A stretch of 64,000 bases of DNA, taken from positions 372,001 through 436,000 of the forward strand of contig NZ_FTMY01000001.1 in NCBI RefSeq assembly GCF_900156165.1, read 5' to 3'. The notes under the pieces are model-generated. The model saw only the letters and a program-made list of their open reading frames with translations, was not told the origin of the DNA and made no database searches. Every line of letters starts with the position of its first letter. Position 1 is the stretch's first letter. A program made the position numbers and the translations under genes. This DNA is from Pseudacidovorax sp. RU35E (GTDB taxonomy: Bacteria > Pseudomonadota > Gammaproteobacteria > Burkholderiales > Burkholderiaceae_C). Of this stretch, positions 42,731-51,366 are shown one piece after another.

Positions 42731-43350
42731 CAAGCGCGACGCGGCCGTGGCTGTCGTCGATGGTCCTGGCGGCGTTGGGCAGTCTCGGCGGCGCTGCCGG
42801 CGCCGAGCAGGTCAGCGACACAAACAGCCCCTACAGCGTCTCGGCGCGCCTCGACTTTCGCATCAACATCGGTCGCTACCTCTATGTGCGGGTGGGACCG
42901 ACGGGCGCAGGACTGGCGACGGTGGCTTTCGCCGCAAGCGCCACATTGCCCAACGCGCCCACCACGGCCGTCACCGGCAACAACCAGCCGGTGCCCTGGA
43001 ACGGCGCGGCGCCCAGCTTCAGCACCACGGCCAGCAACAACGTGCTCCCGGTCCAGATCGGCAGCAATGCCGGAACCGTCAGCCTCCAGGCGACGGTCCT
43101 GTCGGCGCTGAGCAATGGCGTCTCGACGCTGCCGATGAACAGCATTGCCATCGCATCGGACAACGCGGGACTGCCTGCGCCAGCGCTGCCGGCAGCGGGA
43201 ACGGGCAGCGCCTCGACGGTCACGGGCACGGCCTTCGGCGGACTGGTGACGCAGCAGAGCGCGAACTGGACCTTCACCTTCACCGCCACGCCGGCGATGA
43301 GGGCCGGCGCCTACTCGGGGCAGGTCGGCTTCACCGCCAGCGTGCCCTGA
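42727..43350 (+). CDS. Secreted subunit-like protein D
   Basis: 207 aa from GTG 42727, overlapping the chaperone stop. A signal peptide ends GAAGA; the mature part begins EQVSDTNSPYSVSARLDFRI and has YLYVRVGPTGA, the counterpart of LLRVGSA in A-C. It is Ala/Thr/Ser-rich, has no Cys, and ends MRAGAYSGQVGFTASVP like the other subunits. Last gene of the operon; a terminal or anchoring subunit is possible. Confidence 0.75.
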   Translation: MTSATRPWLSSMVLAALGSLGGAAGAEQVSDTNSPYSVSARLDFRINIGRYLYVRVGPTGAGLATVAFAASATLPNAPTTAVTGNNQPVPWNGAAPSFSTTASNNVLPVQIGSNAGTVSLQATVLSALSNGVSTLPMNSIAIASDNAGLPAPALPAAGTGSASTVTGTAFGGLVTQQSANWTFTFTATPAMRAGAYSGQVGFTASVP

Positions 43351-43365
43351 GCCGCCGCGTGTCGG

Positions 43366-44181
43366 TCAGGCGCTCAGGCCCTTCCAGAGCATGTAGGCCG
43401 CCAGCACGTAGAGCACGCTGGCGAAGACGCGCTTGAGCTTTTTGACGGGCAAGGCATGGGCCGCCCGTGCGCCGAGGGGGGCCATCAGCACGCTGCACAC
43501 CGCCACGACCAGCAGCGCCGGCAGCCAGATGTAGCCGAAGGCACCCGGCGGCAGGCCCTGCACCGACCAGCCGCTGGCCACGTAACCGGCCACATTGGCG
43601 ACCGCGATTGGAAAGCCCAGGGCCGCGCTCGTGGCAACTGCGGCATGGATGGGCACGTTGCACCATGTCATGAAAGGCACGCTGATGAAGCCACCGCCCG
43701 CGCCCACCAGCCCCGAGATGAAGCCGATGAGCCCGCCCGCGGCAAGCTGGCCGCCGGTGCCGGGAATCTGGCGGCTCGGCGCGGGCTTCTTGTCCAGGAA
43801 CATCTGCGTGGCCGAGAAGCCGACGAACAACGCGAAGAAGATGGCCAGCACCGAGCCCTTGAGCAGCGCGAAAACGCCCAGGCTGCCGACCAGGCTGCCG
43901 ATGACGATGCCGGGCGCCAGACGGCGCACGATGTCCCAGCGCACCGCGCCGCGCTTGTGATGAGCGCGGACACTGCTGATGGAGGTGAACATGATGGTCG
44001 CCATCGAGGTGGCGATGGCCATCTTGACCGACAGGTCGGCCGAGGCGCCGCGCGTGCTCATGATGTAGGTCAGGAAGGGCACCATCACCATGCCTCCACC
44101 AATGCCCAGAAGGCCGGCCAGGAAGCCGGCGCCCAGGCCAAGCAGGCCGAGTTCGACGATCAGCAGGGGTTCGATGCTCAT
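43366..44181 (-). CDS. TauE/SafE family sulfite/anion permease
   Basis: A 271-aa integral membrane protein with about eight helices. The duplicated family motif is seen as GLGAGFLAGLLGIGGGMVMV and GLIGFISGLVGAGGGFISVP. These proteins export or import sulfite, sulfoacetate or other sulfur anions; substrate unknown. Start MSIEPLL at 44181. It ends 15 bp after the convergent subunit operon. Confidence 0.9.
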   Translation of the reverse strand: MSIEPLLIVELGLLGLGAGFLAGLLGIGGGMVMVPFLTYIMSTRGASADLSVKMAIATSMATIMFTSISSVRAHHKRGAVRWDIVRRLAPGIVIGSLVGSLGVFALLKGSVLAIFFALFVGFSATQMFLDKKPAPSRQIPGTGGQLAAGGLIGFISGLVGAGGGFISVPFMTWCNVPIHAAVATSAALGFPIAVANVAGYVASGWSVQGLPPGAFGYIWLPALLVVAVCSVLMAPLGARAAHALPVKKLKRVFASVLYVLAAYMLWKGLSA

Positions 44182-44256
44182 GGGGGAGGGTCTCCGGAGT
44201 GTTGTTATGCGTGCGGTGCGAGGCCCGCCTGTGCGTGAGGATGCCGCGCACATGAC

Positions 44257-44279
44257 AACGGCCCCGCGCGGGGGCCGTT
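44257..44279. terminator. Perfect GC hairpin downstream of 6S RNA
   Basis: AACGGCCCC (44257-44265) and GGGGCCGTT (44271-44279) form a 9-bp stem with a 5-base loop. It lies just 3' of the predicted 6S RNA end on the minus strand and 75 bp before the permease start. There is no U-run, so termination is plausible but unproven. Confidence 0.55.
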
Positions 44280-44289
44280 GAAGGAATAG

Positions 44290-44465
44290 GTGTCTGCGAA
44301 TGCGACCGGACCGTCATCCTGAACGCAGGGTTCAGGTGGGCGAGGGCAGCAAGGCATTGGGTTCATCTGACGCGAGATGATCACGCTTGCCAGGCGATGT
44401 ACCAAGCCCGGGCTCCATAGAGCATTGGTTCAAGGAAATATAAAGCCCGGCGGCACCGCAGACGA
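44290..44465 (-). ncRNA. ssrS: 6S RNA
   Basis: A ~175-nt region directly downstream of zapA on the same strand, the conserved place of ssrS in proteobacteria. Read on the minus strand, GTCTGCG at the 5' end (44463-44457) pairs with CGCAGAC near the 3' end (44298-44292) as the closing stem. The 3' half holds the typical CCTGAACCCTGCGTTCAGG hairpin, and the 5' half has CTTGAACCAATGCTC. 6S RNA binds sigma-70 RNA polymerase and represses promoters in stationary phase. The ends are estimated from the stem and the -10 box. Confidence 0.8.
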
Positions 44466-44469
44466 GTCC

Positions 44470-44497
44470 ATTCTATGCCTCGCATGCGGCCTGTCTG
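44470..44497 (-). promoter_or_regulatory. Candidate promoter of 6S RNA
   Basis: On the minus strand a -10 box TAGAAT (44475-44470) lies seven bases before the predicted 5' end, with a weak -35 CAGACA (44497-44492) at a 16-bp spacing. The position agrees with the closing stem of the RNA. Confidence 0.5.
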
Positions 44498-44574
44498 CAG
44501 TGTCCCGTGTGTCGTGTTGGCCTTGTTGGGCGCGAGTTGCAAGTCGGCCCGAGACGTGCGTAAAAGCTGGGGCG

Positions 44575-44892
44575 CTACAGCAGCAGTCCGTCGCCGGCCA
44601 GGGCCTGATCGAGGCGGCGGATGAGGTGGGCCGCGCGATCGGAATCGCCCTGATCCATCGCCGCAGGCAGGGGTGTAGGCGCAGGCGCCGATTCGCGCTG
44701 GATCAGATCGTACGCCAGGTTCAGGGATGCGAGCACGGCGATGCGCTCGCGGGCCTTCACCTTGCCTGCATCGCGGATGCTGCACATGGCTTCGTCCACC
44801 CGCGCGACCGCCTCGCGCAACGCGGCTTCGCCGTCGTCGGGGCTGGCCAGCAGATAGCTCTGGCCCATGATCCGGACTTCGATCTGATTCAT
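44575..44892 (-). CDS. zapA: Cell division protein ZapA
   Basis: A 105-aa protein starting MNQIEVRIMGQSYLLASPDD, followed by EAVARVDEAMCSIR and KVKARERIAVLASLNLAYDL, the ZapA pattern of a small globular head and a helical coiled coil. ZapA bundles FtsZ filaments at midcell. Its start overlaps the stop of the zapB-like gene (ATGA), and 6S RNA follows, the typical proteobacterial block. Confidence 0.93.
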   Translation of the reverse strand: MNQIEVRIMGQSYLLASPDDGEAALREAVARVDEAMCSIRDAGKVKARERIAVLASLNLAYDLIQRESAPAPTPLPAAMDQGDSDRAAHLIRRLDQALAGDGLLL

Positions 44893-45134
44893 GGCGTGGG
44901 CGAGGTGGAGGAGGGAAGCGGGGCGTCGGCGCCCAGGTCTGGAGGCAGGCGCTCCAGCATGGCGTCGATGCGGGTGCGGGCCGTCGTGAGCCGGGCCCGC
45001 AGGGCGTCGCGCTCGCGGGTGAGCGCATCGACCTGCTGCACCAGCAGCGCATTGGTGCGCCGCATTTCCTCGTGGCGGACGAGCAGCCGTTCCACGCGCT
45101 CGGCGATCTGATCGATGGGGCTCGGTGCAGACAT
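44889..45134 (-). CDS. ZapB-like/TIGR02449 coiled-coil protein
   Basis: An 81-aa protein with an almost continuous coiled coil (IDQIAERVERLLVRHEEMRR, then ALLVQQVDALTRERDALRAR) and a short Pro/Ser-rich tail. Proteins of this type precede zapA in many beta- and gammaproteobacteria and are thought to act in Z-ring assembly. Start MSAPSPID at 45134, overlapping zapA by 4 bp. Confidence 0.83.
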   Translation of the reverse strand: MSAPSPIDQIAERVERLLVRHEEMRRTNALLVQQVDALTRERDALRARLTTARTRIDAMLERLPPDLGADAPLPSSTSPTP

Positions 45135-45187
45135 GGACGGCGATTGTAGGGGTCGGCCTGTCGGCCTCTGCCTACAATGCGCGCCGT

Positions 45188-45481
45188 TGTTGGTGCTCGC
45201 GGCGCGGTTCGCGCGTCGCAGTTCAACGGGAAGCAGGAGCCCGCGCGCGTGCCAGCGCGCACGGCCGGCACCGTGATCCAGCCCTTTCGCCTCGCGGCGC
45301 AAGGCGCCCCGGATCCGGCGCCGTCCACCGGCAAGCCTGCGCTGCCCCCGCAACGGTGAAGCAGCCGGCGCATGTGTCTTGCACATGCGCCACGTCGTCC
45401 AAGCAAGCCACTGGAGATCGTCGACACGCGATCCCTGGGAAGGCGGCCGGCGCGTGCTGCCAGCCCGGATACCGGCCAACA
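45188..45481 (+). promoter_or_regulatory. Cobalamin riboswitch
   Basis: A ~294-nt leader with the conserved parts of the AdoCbl aptamer: AACGGGAAGCAGGAGCC, the junction GCTGCCCCCGCAACGGTGAA (45341-45360), CACTGGAGATCG, CTGGGAAGG, and the B12 box CAGCCCGGATACCGGCC (45461-45477). TGTTGG (45188-45193) pairs with CCAACA (45476-45481) as stem P1. It precedes btuB by 114 bp, where a small hairpin CCGTTCC-TTC-GGGACGG may act as expression platform. It should switch the operon off when cobalamin is plentiful. Confidence 0.95.
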
Positions 45482-45595
45482 CAGGCGGCGGCCGCGCTCC
45501 CGTTCCTTCGGGACGGAGCACGGTCGTCATGACGTCCCATCGCCGGCGGGGAGGCCGGCCAGGGACATGCTTCACGGAGCCTCGGCTTCCACATC

Positions 45596-47524
45596 ATGAT
45601 CACCCGCGTTGGTTCTTCCGCGCGCGCCTTGTCGCGCACCCGTCCCCTGTCGCCGCTGGCGGCCGCCATTGCCCTTCTTTCGCCCCTCGGCGCGCTGGCT
45701 CAGCCCGCGACGCTCCAGGAAACCGTTGTCACCGCCACCCGTGTCGAGCAGCCGCTGTCGGAGCTCGTCTCCGACGTGTCGGTGATCGACCGCCAGACCA
45801 TCGAGAACAGCGGCGCCACCGGCGTGGCCGACCTGCTGGCCCGCCTGCCCGGCGTGCAGATCTCGCGCAATGGCAGCATCGGCAACACCACCAGCGTCTT
45901 CCTGCGCGGCGCCGAGACGCGCTTCACCGCCGTCTACCTCGACGGCGTGCGCATCGACTCGCAGTCCACCGGCGGCGCCACCTGGGAGGCGCTGCCCCTG
46001 TCGCAGATCGACCGCATCGAGGTGCTGCGCGGCCCGGCCGCGGCCGTGTATGGCTCGGACGCCATCGGCGGCGTAGTGCAGCTCTTCACCCGTCGCGGCG
46101 AGGAGGGCTTCTCGCCGACGGTGAGCGTGGGTGCGGGCAGTCGTGGCCTGCGCGATGCGCAGGTGGGGCTGTCGGGCAAGTCCGGCGCCTTCGACTACTC
46201 GCTGGGCGCGGGCTACACCACCACGCGCGGCTTCGACGTGCGCACCGGTGCCGTCAACCACAACACCGACGCCGATCTCTACCGTTCCAGCTCGGCCAAC
46301 GTGCGCCTGGGCTGGCAGATCAACGCCCAGCACCGCATCGAGGCCACGGTGCTCGACAACGAGACCACCGCCGGCTATGACGCAACGTCCGGCACCAGTT
46401 ACCGGCTCGCCACCGCCACCGACGATCGCAGCCTCTACCACCTGCGCACGGCGGGTCTGAACTGGACGGCGCAATGGACCGAGCACTGGAAGACGCTGCT
46501 GCAGGTGACCGACAGCGACAGCCGCTACGAGACCACCTCGGCCAGCGTGGCCCGTGGGTATGCCGGCTATCCGCGCACCACCTACATCACCGAGACCCAG
46601 TTGCGCGGCTACCTGCTGCAGGCCGAGGGCAAATACGGCCCGCATCGCTTCACCGCCGCGCTCGAGCGCCGGGAGGACGAACTGCTCAACCCGTCCCTCA
46701 CCGATTGGCGCAGGACGCTCAACCGCGACCGCGCGCAGGACGCGCTGGCACTGGGCTATGGCTTCCATCAGGGCGCACACACGCTGCAGCTGAATGTGCG
46801 CCATGACGACGACAGCGAGTTCGGCGGCAAGACCACCGGCAGCGCGTCCTATGGCTACGAGTTCGTGCGCAACTGGCGCGTCACGGCGGCCGCCGGCACG
46901 GCCTTCCGCGCGCCCACGCTGTACCAGCGCTTCAGCGAATACGGGGACGCCAGCCTCAAGCCCGAGACCGGCCGCAATGCCGAGGTGGGCCTGCGCTACG
47001 GCGACGGCCGCAGCAACGCGAGCCTCGTGGTCTACGAGAACCGCGTGCGCAACCTGATCGTCTTCACGGGCAGCAACACCTCGTGCGGTCAGCCCTTCGG
47101 CTGCTACGCCAGCGTGGGACGCGGCGTGTACCAGGGCGCCACCCTGGCCGCCGACCATCGCTTCGGCGAGCACTTCACCCTGCGCGGCTCCATCGACGTG
47201 CAGGACCCGAAGGACTCCGATACCGGCCGTCAGCTGCCGCGCCGTGCCAAGCGTTACGCCACCTTCGGCGCCGACTGGACGCAGGGCATCTGGACCGTCG
47301 GGGCCGAAGTGCAGCTGGCCTCGCGCCGCTTCGACGACACGGCCAACAAGATCGTGCTGGCCGGCTACGGCCTGCTCAACCTGTACGGCAGCGTGCAGCT
47401 GCGGCCGGACCTGCGCCTGGTCGCCCGCCTGGACAACGCCACCGACAAGACCTACGTGCTGGCCAACACCTATGCGACGGCCGGCCGCACGGCCTACGTG
47501 GGCCTGAAGTGGACGCCGCGCTGA
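45596..47524 (+). CDS. btuB: TonB-dependent vitamin B12 receptor
   Basis: A 642-aa outer-membrane receptor. After the signal peptide (ending ALAQ) comes a TonB-box-like ETVVTATRVEQPLSEL, a plug domain (VSVIDRQTIENSGATGVADL through RIEVLRGPAAAVYGSDAIGG) and a 22-strand barrel ending TAYVGLKWTPR. The cobalamin riboswitch in front and the cob/btu genes behind identify the substrate as a corrinoid. Length matches BtuB. Confidence 0.95.
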   Translation: MITRVGSSARALSRTRPLSPLAAAIALLSPLGALAQPATLQETVVTATRVEQPLSELVSDVSVIDRQTIENSGATGVADLLARLPGVQISRNGSIGNTTSVFLRGAETRFTAVYLDGVRIDSQSTGGATWEALPLSQIDRIEVLRGPAAAVYGSDAIGGVVQLFTRRGEEGFSPTVSVGAGSRGLRDAQVGLSGKSGAFDYSLGAGYTTTRGFDVRTGAVNHNTDADLYRSSSANVRLGWQINAQHRIEATVLDNETTAGYDATSGTSYRLATATDDRSLYHLRTAGLNWTAQWTEHWKTLLQVTDSDSRYETTSASVARGYAGYPRTTYITETQLRGYLLQAEGKYGPHRFTAALERREDELLNPSLTDWRRTLNRDRAQDALALGYGFHQGAHTLQLNVRHDDDSEFGGKTTGSASYGYEFVRNWRVTAAAGTAFRAPTLYQRFSEYGDASLKPETGRNAEVGLRYGDGRSNASLVVYENRVRNLIVFTGSNTSCGQPFGCYASVGRGVYQGATLAADHRFGEHFTLRGSIDVQDPKDSDTGRQLPRRAKRYATFGADWTQGIWTVGAEVQLASRRFDDTANKIVLAGYGLLNLYGSVQLRPDLRLVARLDNATDKTYVLANTYATAGRTAYVGLKWTPR

Positions 47525-48879
47525 CCGACGACGGCCGCGCGTCCGCCACCTGCGCCGCGGTGCTGGTGGCGGCGCCCGCCTCGGGCCAGGGCAAGACCAC
47601 CGTGGCCTCGGCCCTGGCGCGGTTGCATGCGCGCCAGGGCCGGCGGGTCCGGGCCTTCAAGTGCGGGCCCGACTTCCTCGACCCGCAATGGCTGGCCCTC
47701 GCCACCGGCGCACCGGTGCATTCGCTGGACCTGTGGATCACGGGCGAGGCCGATGCCCGCGCCCGCCTGCATGCCGCGGCGAGCGAGGCCGACCTGATCG
47801 TGGTCGAGGGCGTGATGGGCCTGTTCGATGGCGAGCCCAGCGCGGCCGATCTGGCCCAGCGCCTGGGCCTGCCGGTGCTCGCCGTGATCGACGCCGGCGC
47901 CATGGCCGGCACCTTCGGCGCACTGGCGCACGGGCTGCAGAGCTATCGCCCGGGCCTGCCCTGGGCCGGCGTGCTGGCCAACCGCGTGGCCGGCGAGCGC
48001 CACGGCGAGATGCTGCGTCACTCGCTGCGCAACCCGGCGCACTGGCTGGGCGGGCTGCCGCGCAGCGCCGACTTCGGCCTGCCCGAGCGGCACCTGGGCC
48101 TGGTGGCCAGCGCCGAGCTGGACGACGGTCTGGCGCGGCTCGATGCCGCGGCCGACGCACTGGCCGCCACGCCGCTGGGGCAGGGCGGGCTCGCGGCCTT
48201 GCCGCAGGTCGATTTCGCCGCACCGCCTGCAGCCGCGCCCCTGCCGGCGCTGCTGGCGGGTCGCACCATCGCCGTCGCCCGCGATGCGGCCTTCTGCTTT
48301 CTGTACGCCGCCAACCTCGACCTGCTGGCGCAGCTCGGCGCGCGGCTGGCCTTCTTCTCGCCGCTGGCGGGCGACGCCTTGCCAGAGTGCGACGCGCTGT
48401 GGCTGCCGGGCGGCTATCCCGAGCTGCATGCCGAGCGCCTCGCTGCGCGCACCGACCTGCGCGAAGCCCTGCACGCGCATGTGGCGCAGGGCCGTGCGAT
48501 CTGGGCCGAATGCGGCGGCATGATGAGCCTGTTCGACGAACTGGTCGACAGGGAAGGCCGCAGCCACCGCCTCTGGGGGCTGCTGCCCGGCCGCACGGTG
48601 ATGCAGCCGCGCCTGGCGGGCCTGGGCTCGCAATGGCTGGCCATCGACAGCGGGCTGCTGCGCGGCCATACCTTCCACTACTCCCGCTGCGAGACGGCGC
48701 TCGTGCCCGTTGCACGGAGCGCGCGGCCCGGTGCCGAGCCCAAGGCAGACGCTGGCGAGGCGCTGTACGCGCAAGGGCCGGTGCGGGCCAGCTATTTCCA
48801 CGCATGGTTCCCGTCCGACCCGGCGTCGACGGCACGGCTCTTCGACGGCCGGCCCCTGCTGCGAACATCGGCGCCGTGA
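47509..48879 (+). CDS. cobB: Cobyrinate/hydrogenobyrinate a,c-diamide synthase
   Basis: About 456 aa. A P-loop ATPase domain opens VLVAAPASGQGKTTVASALA, with KCGPDFLDP and VEGVMGLFDG. The C-terminal glutamine amidotransferase-like domain has LPGGYPEL, the nucleophile in AECGGMMSL and the His in FHAWFPSDP. It amidates the a and c carboxylates of the corrin ring using glutamine and ATP. I chose the GTG at 47509, overlapping the btuB end by 16 bp; no ATG is available nearby. Confidence 0.93.
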   Translation: MDAALTDDGRASATCAAVLVAAPASGQGKTTVASALARLHARQGRRVRAFKCGPDFLDPQWLALATGAPVHSLDLWITGEADARARLHAAASEADLIVVEGVMGLFDGEPSAADLAQRLGLPVLAVIDAGAMAGTFGALAHGLQSYRPGLPWAGVLANRVAGERHGEMLRHSLRNPAHWLGGLPRSADFGLPERHLGLVASAELDDGLARLDAAADALAATPLGQGGLAALPQVDFAAPPAAAPLPALLAGRTIAVARDAAFCFLYAANLDLLAQLGARLAFFSPLAGDALPECDALWLPGGYPELHAERLAARTDLREALHAHVAQGRAIWAECGGMMSLFDELVDREGRSHRLWGLLPGRTVMQPRLAGLGSQWLAIDSGLLRGHTFHYSRCETALVPVARSARPGAEPKADAGEALYAQGPVRASYFHAWFPSDPASTARLFDGRPLLRTSAP

Positions 48880-49454
48880 TGACCGACAACGCCCACCATT
48901 TCATCCTCGGCGGCCAGAAGAGCGGCAAGTCGCGCCGCGCGGAATCGGCGGCCGCCGACTGGCTGGCGGGCGCGTCCGGCCGGCGGGCCGTGCTCATCGC
49001 CACGGCCCAGGCCTGGGACGCCGAGATGACCCGGCGCATCGCCCGCCACCGCCTGGACCGCGCCGAGCGCGTGCCCGGCCTGGAGACGGTCGAAGAGCCG
49101 CTGCGCCTGCCCGAGCTGATCGGCGCGCTGAGCCGCCCCGACACGCTGCTGGTGGTCGACTGCCTCACGCTGTGGCTGACCAACCTGCTGATGCCGCCCG
49201 AGCTGGACCCGCAGCGCGCCGCGCTGCCCGACTGGCGCACCGAAGCCCTGCTGCTGGTCGAGGCGCTGTCGCTGGCGCCCGGGCCCGTGGTGCTGGTGGG
49301 CAACGAGATCGGTCTGGGCGTGATCCCGCTCGGCGAAGAGACCCGTGCTTTCGTCGATGCACTGGGCCAGCTCAACCAGCATGTGGCCGCCAGCTGTGGC
49401 CGCGTAACGCTGATGGTGGCGGGCCTGCCCCTGACCGTGAAGGACAACGCATGA
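48879..49454 (+). CDS. cobU: Adenosylcobinamide kinase/guanylyltransferase
   Basis: A 191-aa bifunctional enzyme. P-loop GGQKSGKS (11-18), RAVLIATAQAWDAEMTRRIA and VDCLTLWLTNLLM are hallmark segments, with GNEIGLGVIPLGEETRAFVD near the end. It phosphorylates adenosylcobinamide and adds GMP to form the activated lower-ligand acceptor. Its start shares a base with the cobB stop. Confidence 0.95.
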   Translation: MTDNAHHFILGGQKSGKSRRAESAAADWLAGASGRRAVLIATAQAWDAEMTRRIARHRLDRAERVPGLETVEEPLRLPELIGALSRPDTLLVVDCLTLWLTNLLMPPELDPQRAALPDWRTEALLLVEALSLAPGPVVLVGNEIGLGVIPLGEETRAFVDALGQLNQHVAASCGRVTLMVAGLPLTVKDNA

Positions 49455-50353
49455 CCCTCTGGCCCATCCTGCGCACCGGCCGCTCCCTGAGATCGGCCTT
49501 CGCCGTCCTGCTGCTCGCCGCCAGCGTGCCGGTCCTGCACGCGGCGCCAGTCGAGGTGGTGGACGAGCGTGGCGCCACCGTGCGCCTTGCCCAGCCGCCG
49601 CAGCGCATCGTGACGCTGCTGCCCTCGCTCACCGAGACGGTCTGCGTGCTCGGCGCCTGCGAGCGGCTGGTGGGCGTGGACCGCTATTCCAACTGGCCGG
49701 CGCCGGTGCGCAGCCTGCCGCAGGTCGGCGGCGGCATCGATCCCAATGTCGAGGCCGTCGTGGCCCTGAAGCCCGACCTCGTGCTGCTGGCCAAGTCCTC
49801 GCGCGTGGTCGACCGGCTGGAGGCCCTGGGCCTGAAGGTCGCGGTGCTGGAGCCCAAGACCCAGGCCGACGTGGAGCGCGTGATGGCCAAGGTCGGCATG
49901 CTGCTGGGCCGGCCGGGCGCGCCCGCGCTCTGGCAGCGCCTGCAGGGCGAACTGGAGGCCGCCGCGCAGAGCGTGCCGCCCGCGCGCCGCGGCCAGCGCG
50001 TCTACTTCGAGGTCAACAACGGTCCCTATGCGGCGGGTGAGAGCTCCTTCATGGGCGAGACGCTGGCGCGCCTGGGCGCGCGCAACATCGTGCCGGCGGC
50101 GATGGGACCCTTTCCCAAGCTCAACCCCGAGTTCGTGGTGCGGGCCGATCCGGAGCTGATCATGGTCGGTGTGCGCAGCGCCGCCGGCATGGAGCAGCGC
50201 CCCGGCTGGGCCGGCATCCGCGCCGTGCGCGACGGCCGCATCTGCCGCTTCAGCGCCGCGCAGGCCGATGTGCTGGTGCGCCCCGGGCCGCGCATGGGTG
50301 AGGCCGCCCGCCTGATGGCCGACTGCCTGGCCGGCCGCCCGCTGGCCGAGTGA
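49451..50353 (+). CDS. btuF: Cobalamin ABC transporter substrate-binding protein
   Basis: A 300-aa periplasmic protein with a signal peptide (AFAVLLLAASVPVLHA) and the helical-backbone BtuF/FecB fold. RIVTLLPSLTETVCVLGACE and PDLVLLAKSS are typical. Its location before the btuC and btuD genes and under the B12 riboswitch fixes the substrate as corrinoid. ATGA overlap with cobU. Confidence 0.92.
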   Translation: MTLWPILRTGRSLRSAFAVLLLAASVPVLHAAPVEVVDERGATVRLAQPPQRIVTLLPSLTETVCVLGACERLVGVDRYSNWPAPVRSLPQVGGGIDPNVEAVVALKPDLVLLAKSSRVVDRLEALGLKVAVLEPKTQADVERVMAKVGMLLGRPGAPALWQRLQGELEAAAQSVPPARRGQRVYFEVNNGPYAAGESSFMGETLARLGARNIVPAAMGPFPKLNPEFVVRADPELIMVGVRSAAGMEQRPGWAGIRAVRDGRICRFSAAQADVLVRPGPRMGEAARLMADCLAGRPLAE

Positions 50354-51366
50354 TGGCGGCGCACTTGCAACAGGGCCGCCGCGCCCGCGTGCTGACACTG
50401 GCCGTCCTGCTAGCCGCGCTGCTGCTGGGCGCACTGGGCGCGGCCGTGGGCAGCACGGGCGTCGAGCGCCTGTGGCAACTCGCCGACGACCCCATTGCCT
50501 GGCAGATCGTGCGCGACATCCGCCTGCCGCGCACCGTCGGCGCCTGGCTGGCGGGTGGGCTGCTCGGCCTCGCGGGGGCCGTGGCGCAGGGGCTGTTCCG
50601 CAATCCGCTGGCCGATCCCTGGCTGCTGGGCAGCGCCTCGGGCGCCGGCCTGGGCGTGGCGCTGGCGCTGGGCGCCATCGGCGGCTCGCCCGCCGCGGCG
50701 GCCTGGGGCGTGCGGCTGGGGCTCACCGGGGCCGCCTTCGCGGGCGCGGTGGCGGCCGTGCTGCTCACCCTGACCCTGGCCCGCGGCGCCCAGCACACGC
50801 TGCGCCTGCTGCTGGCCGGCGTGATCGTGGGCATGGTGCTCGGTGCCATCAAGGACCTGTTCACCCTGTCCTCGGCCGACATCCTGCAGGCGCTGGTCGT
50901 CTTCATGCTGGGCAACACGGCGCTGGTGGGCTGGAGCGCGTGCGCCATCATGGCCCTGGCCCTGGCGGGCTGCCTGCTGGCGGCGCGGCTGCTGGCGCCG
51001 GTGCTCGACGGCCTGGCCCTGGGCGAGGCCACCGCCGCCAGCCTGGGCCTGCCGCTGCCGGCCATGCGCGCGGCGCTGGTGGCGGTGCTGTCGCTGGCCA
51101 CCGGCGCGGCTGTGGCGCAGACGGGGCTGATCGCCTTCGTCGGCCTGGCGGCGCCGCACCTGGTGCGCTCGATCATTAAGACCACGCATGCGGGGCTGCT
51201 GATGCTGTCGGCCTTCATGGGCGGCCTGCTGCTGATGGCGGCCGACCTGTTGGCCCGCTGGCTGATCGCGCCCCAGGAGCTGCCGGTCGGCGTGCTCACG
51301 GCCGTGCTCGGTGGCGGCTACCTGCTCTTCCTGATGCACCGGCGCGCGCGCGGAGCAAGCCGATGA
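50353..51366 (+). CDS. btuC: Cobalamin ABC transporter permease (FecCD family)
   Basis: A 337-aa membrane protein with ~10 helices. RDIRLPRTVGAWLAGGLLGL, GAVAQGLFRNPLADPWLLG and QTGLIAFVGLAAPHLVRSII are the FecCD/BtuC signatures, the last being the ATPase coupling region. It partners with BtuF and BtuD. The ATG at 50353 shares one base with the btuF stop. Confidence 0.95.
   Translation: MAAHLQQGRRARVLTLAVLLAALLLGALGAAVGSTGVERLWQLADDPIAWQIVRDIRLPRTVGAWLAGGLLGLAGAVAQGLFRNPLADPWLLGSASGAGLGVALALGAIGGSPAAAAWGVRLGLTGAAFAGAVAAVLLTLTLARGAQHTLRLLLAGVIVGMVLGAIKDLFTLSSADILQALVVFMLGNTALVGWSACAIMALALAGCLLAARLLAPVLDGLALGEATAASLGLPLPAMRAALVAVLSLATGAAVAQTGLIAFVGLAAPHLVRSIIKTTHAGLLMLSAFMGGLLLMAADLLARWLIAPQELPVGVLTAVLGGGYLLFLMHRRARGASR

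Noticed and set aside
44381-45427. 348-aa minus-strand frame over 6S RNA, zapA and the riboswitch edge
   Set aside because: It overlaps a structured RNA and two well-supported genes in another frame, and has no recognisable domain.
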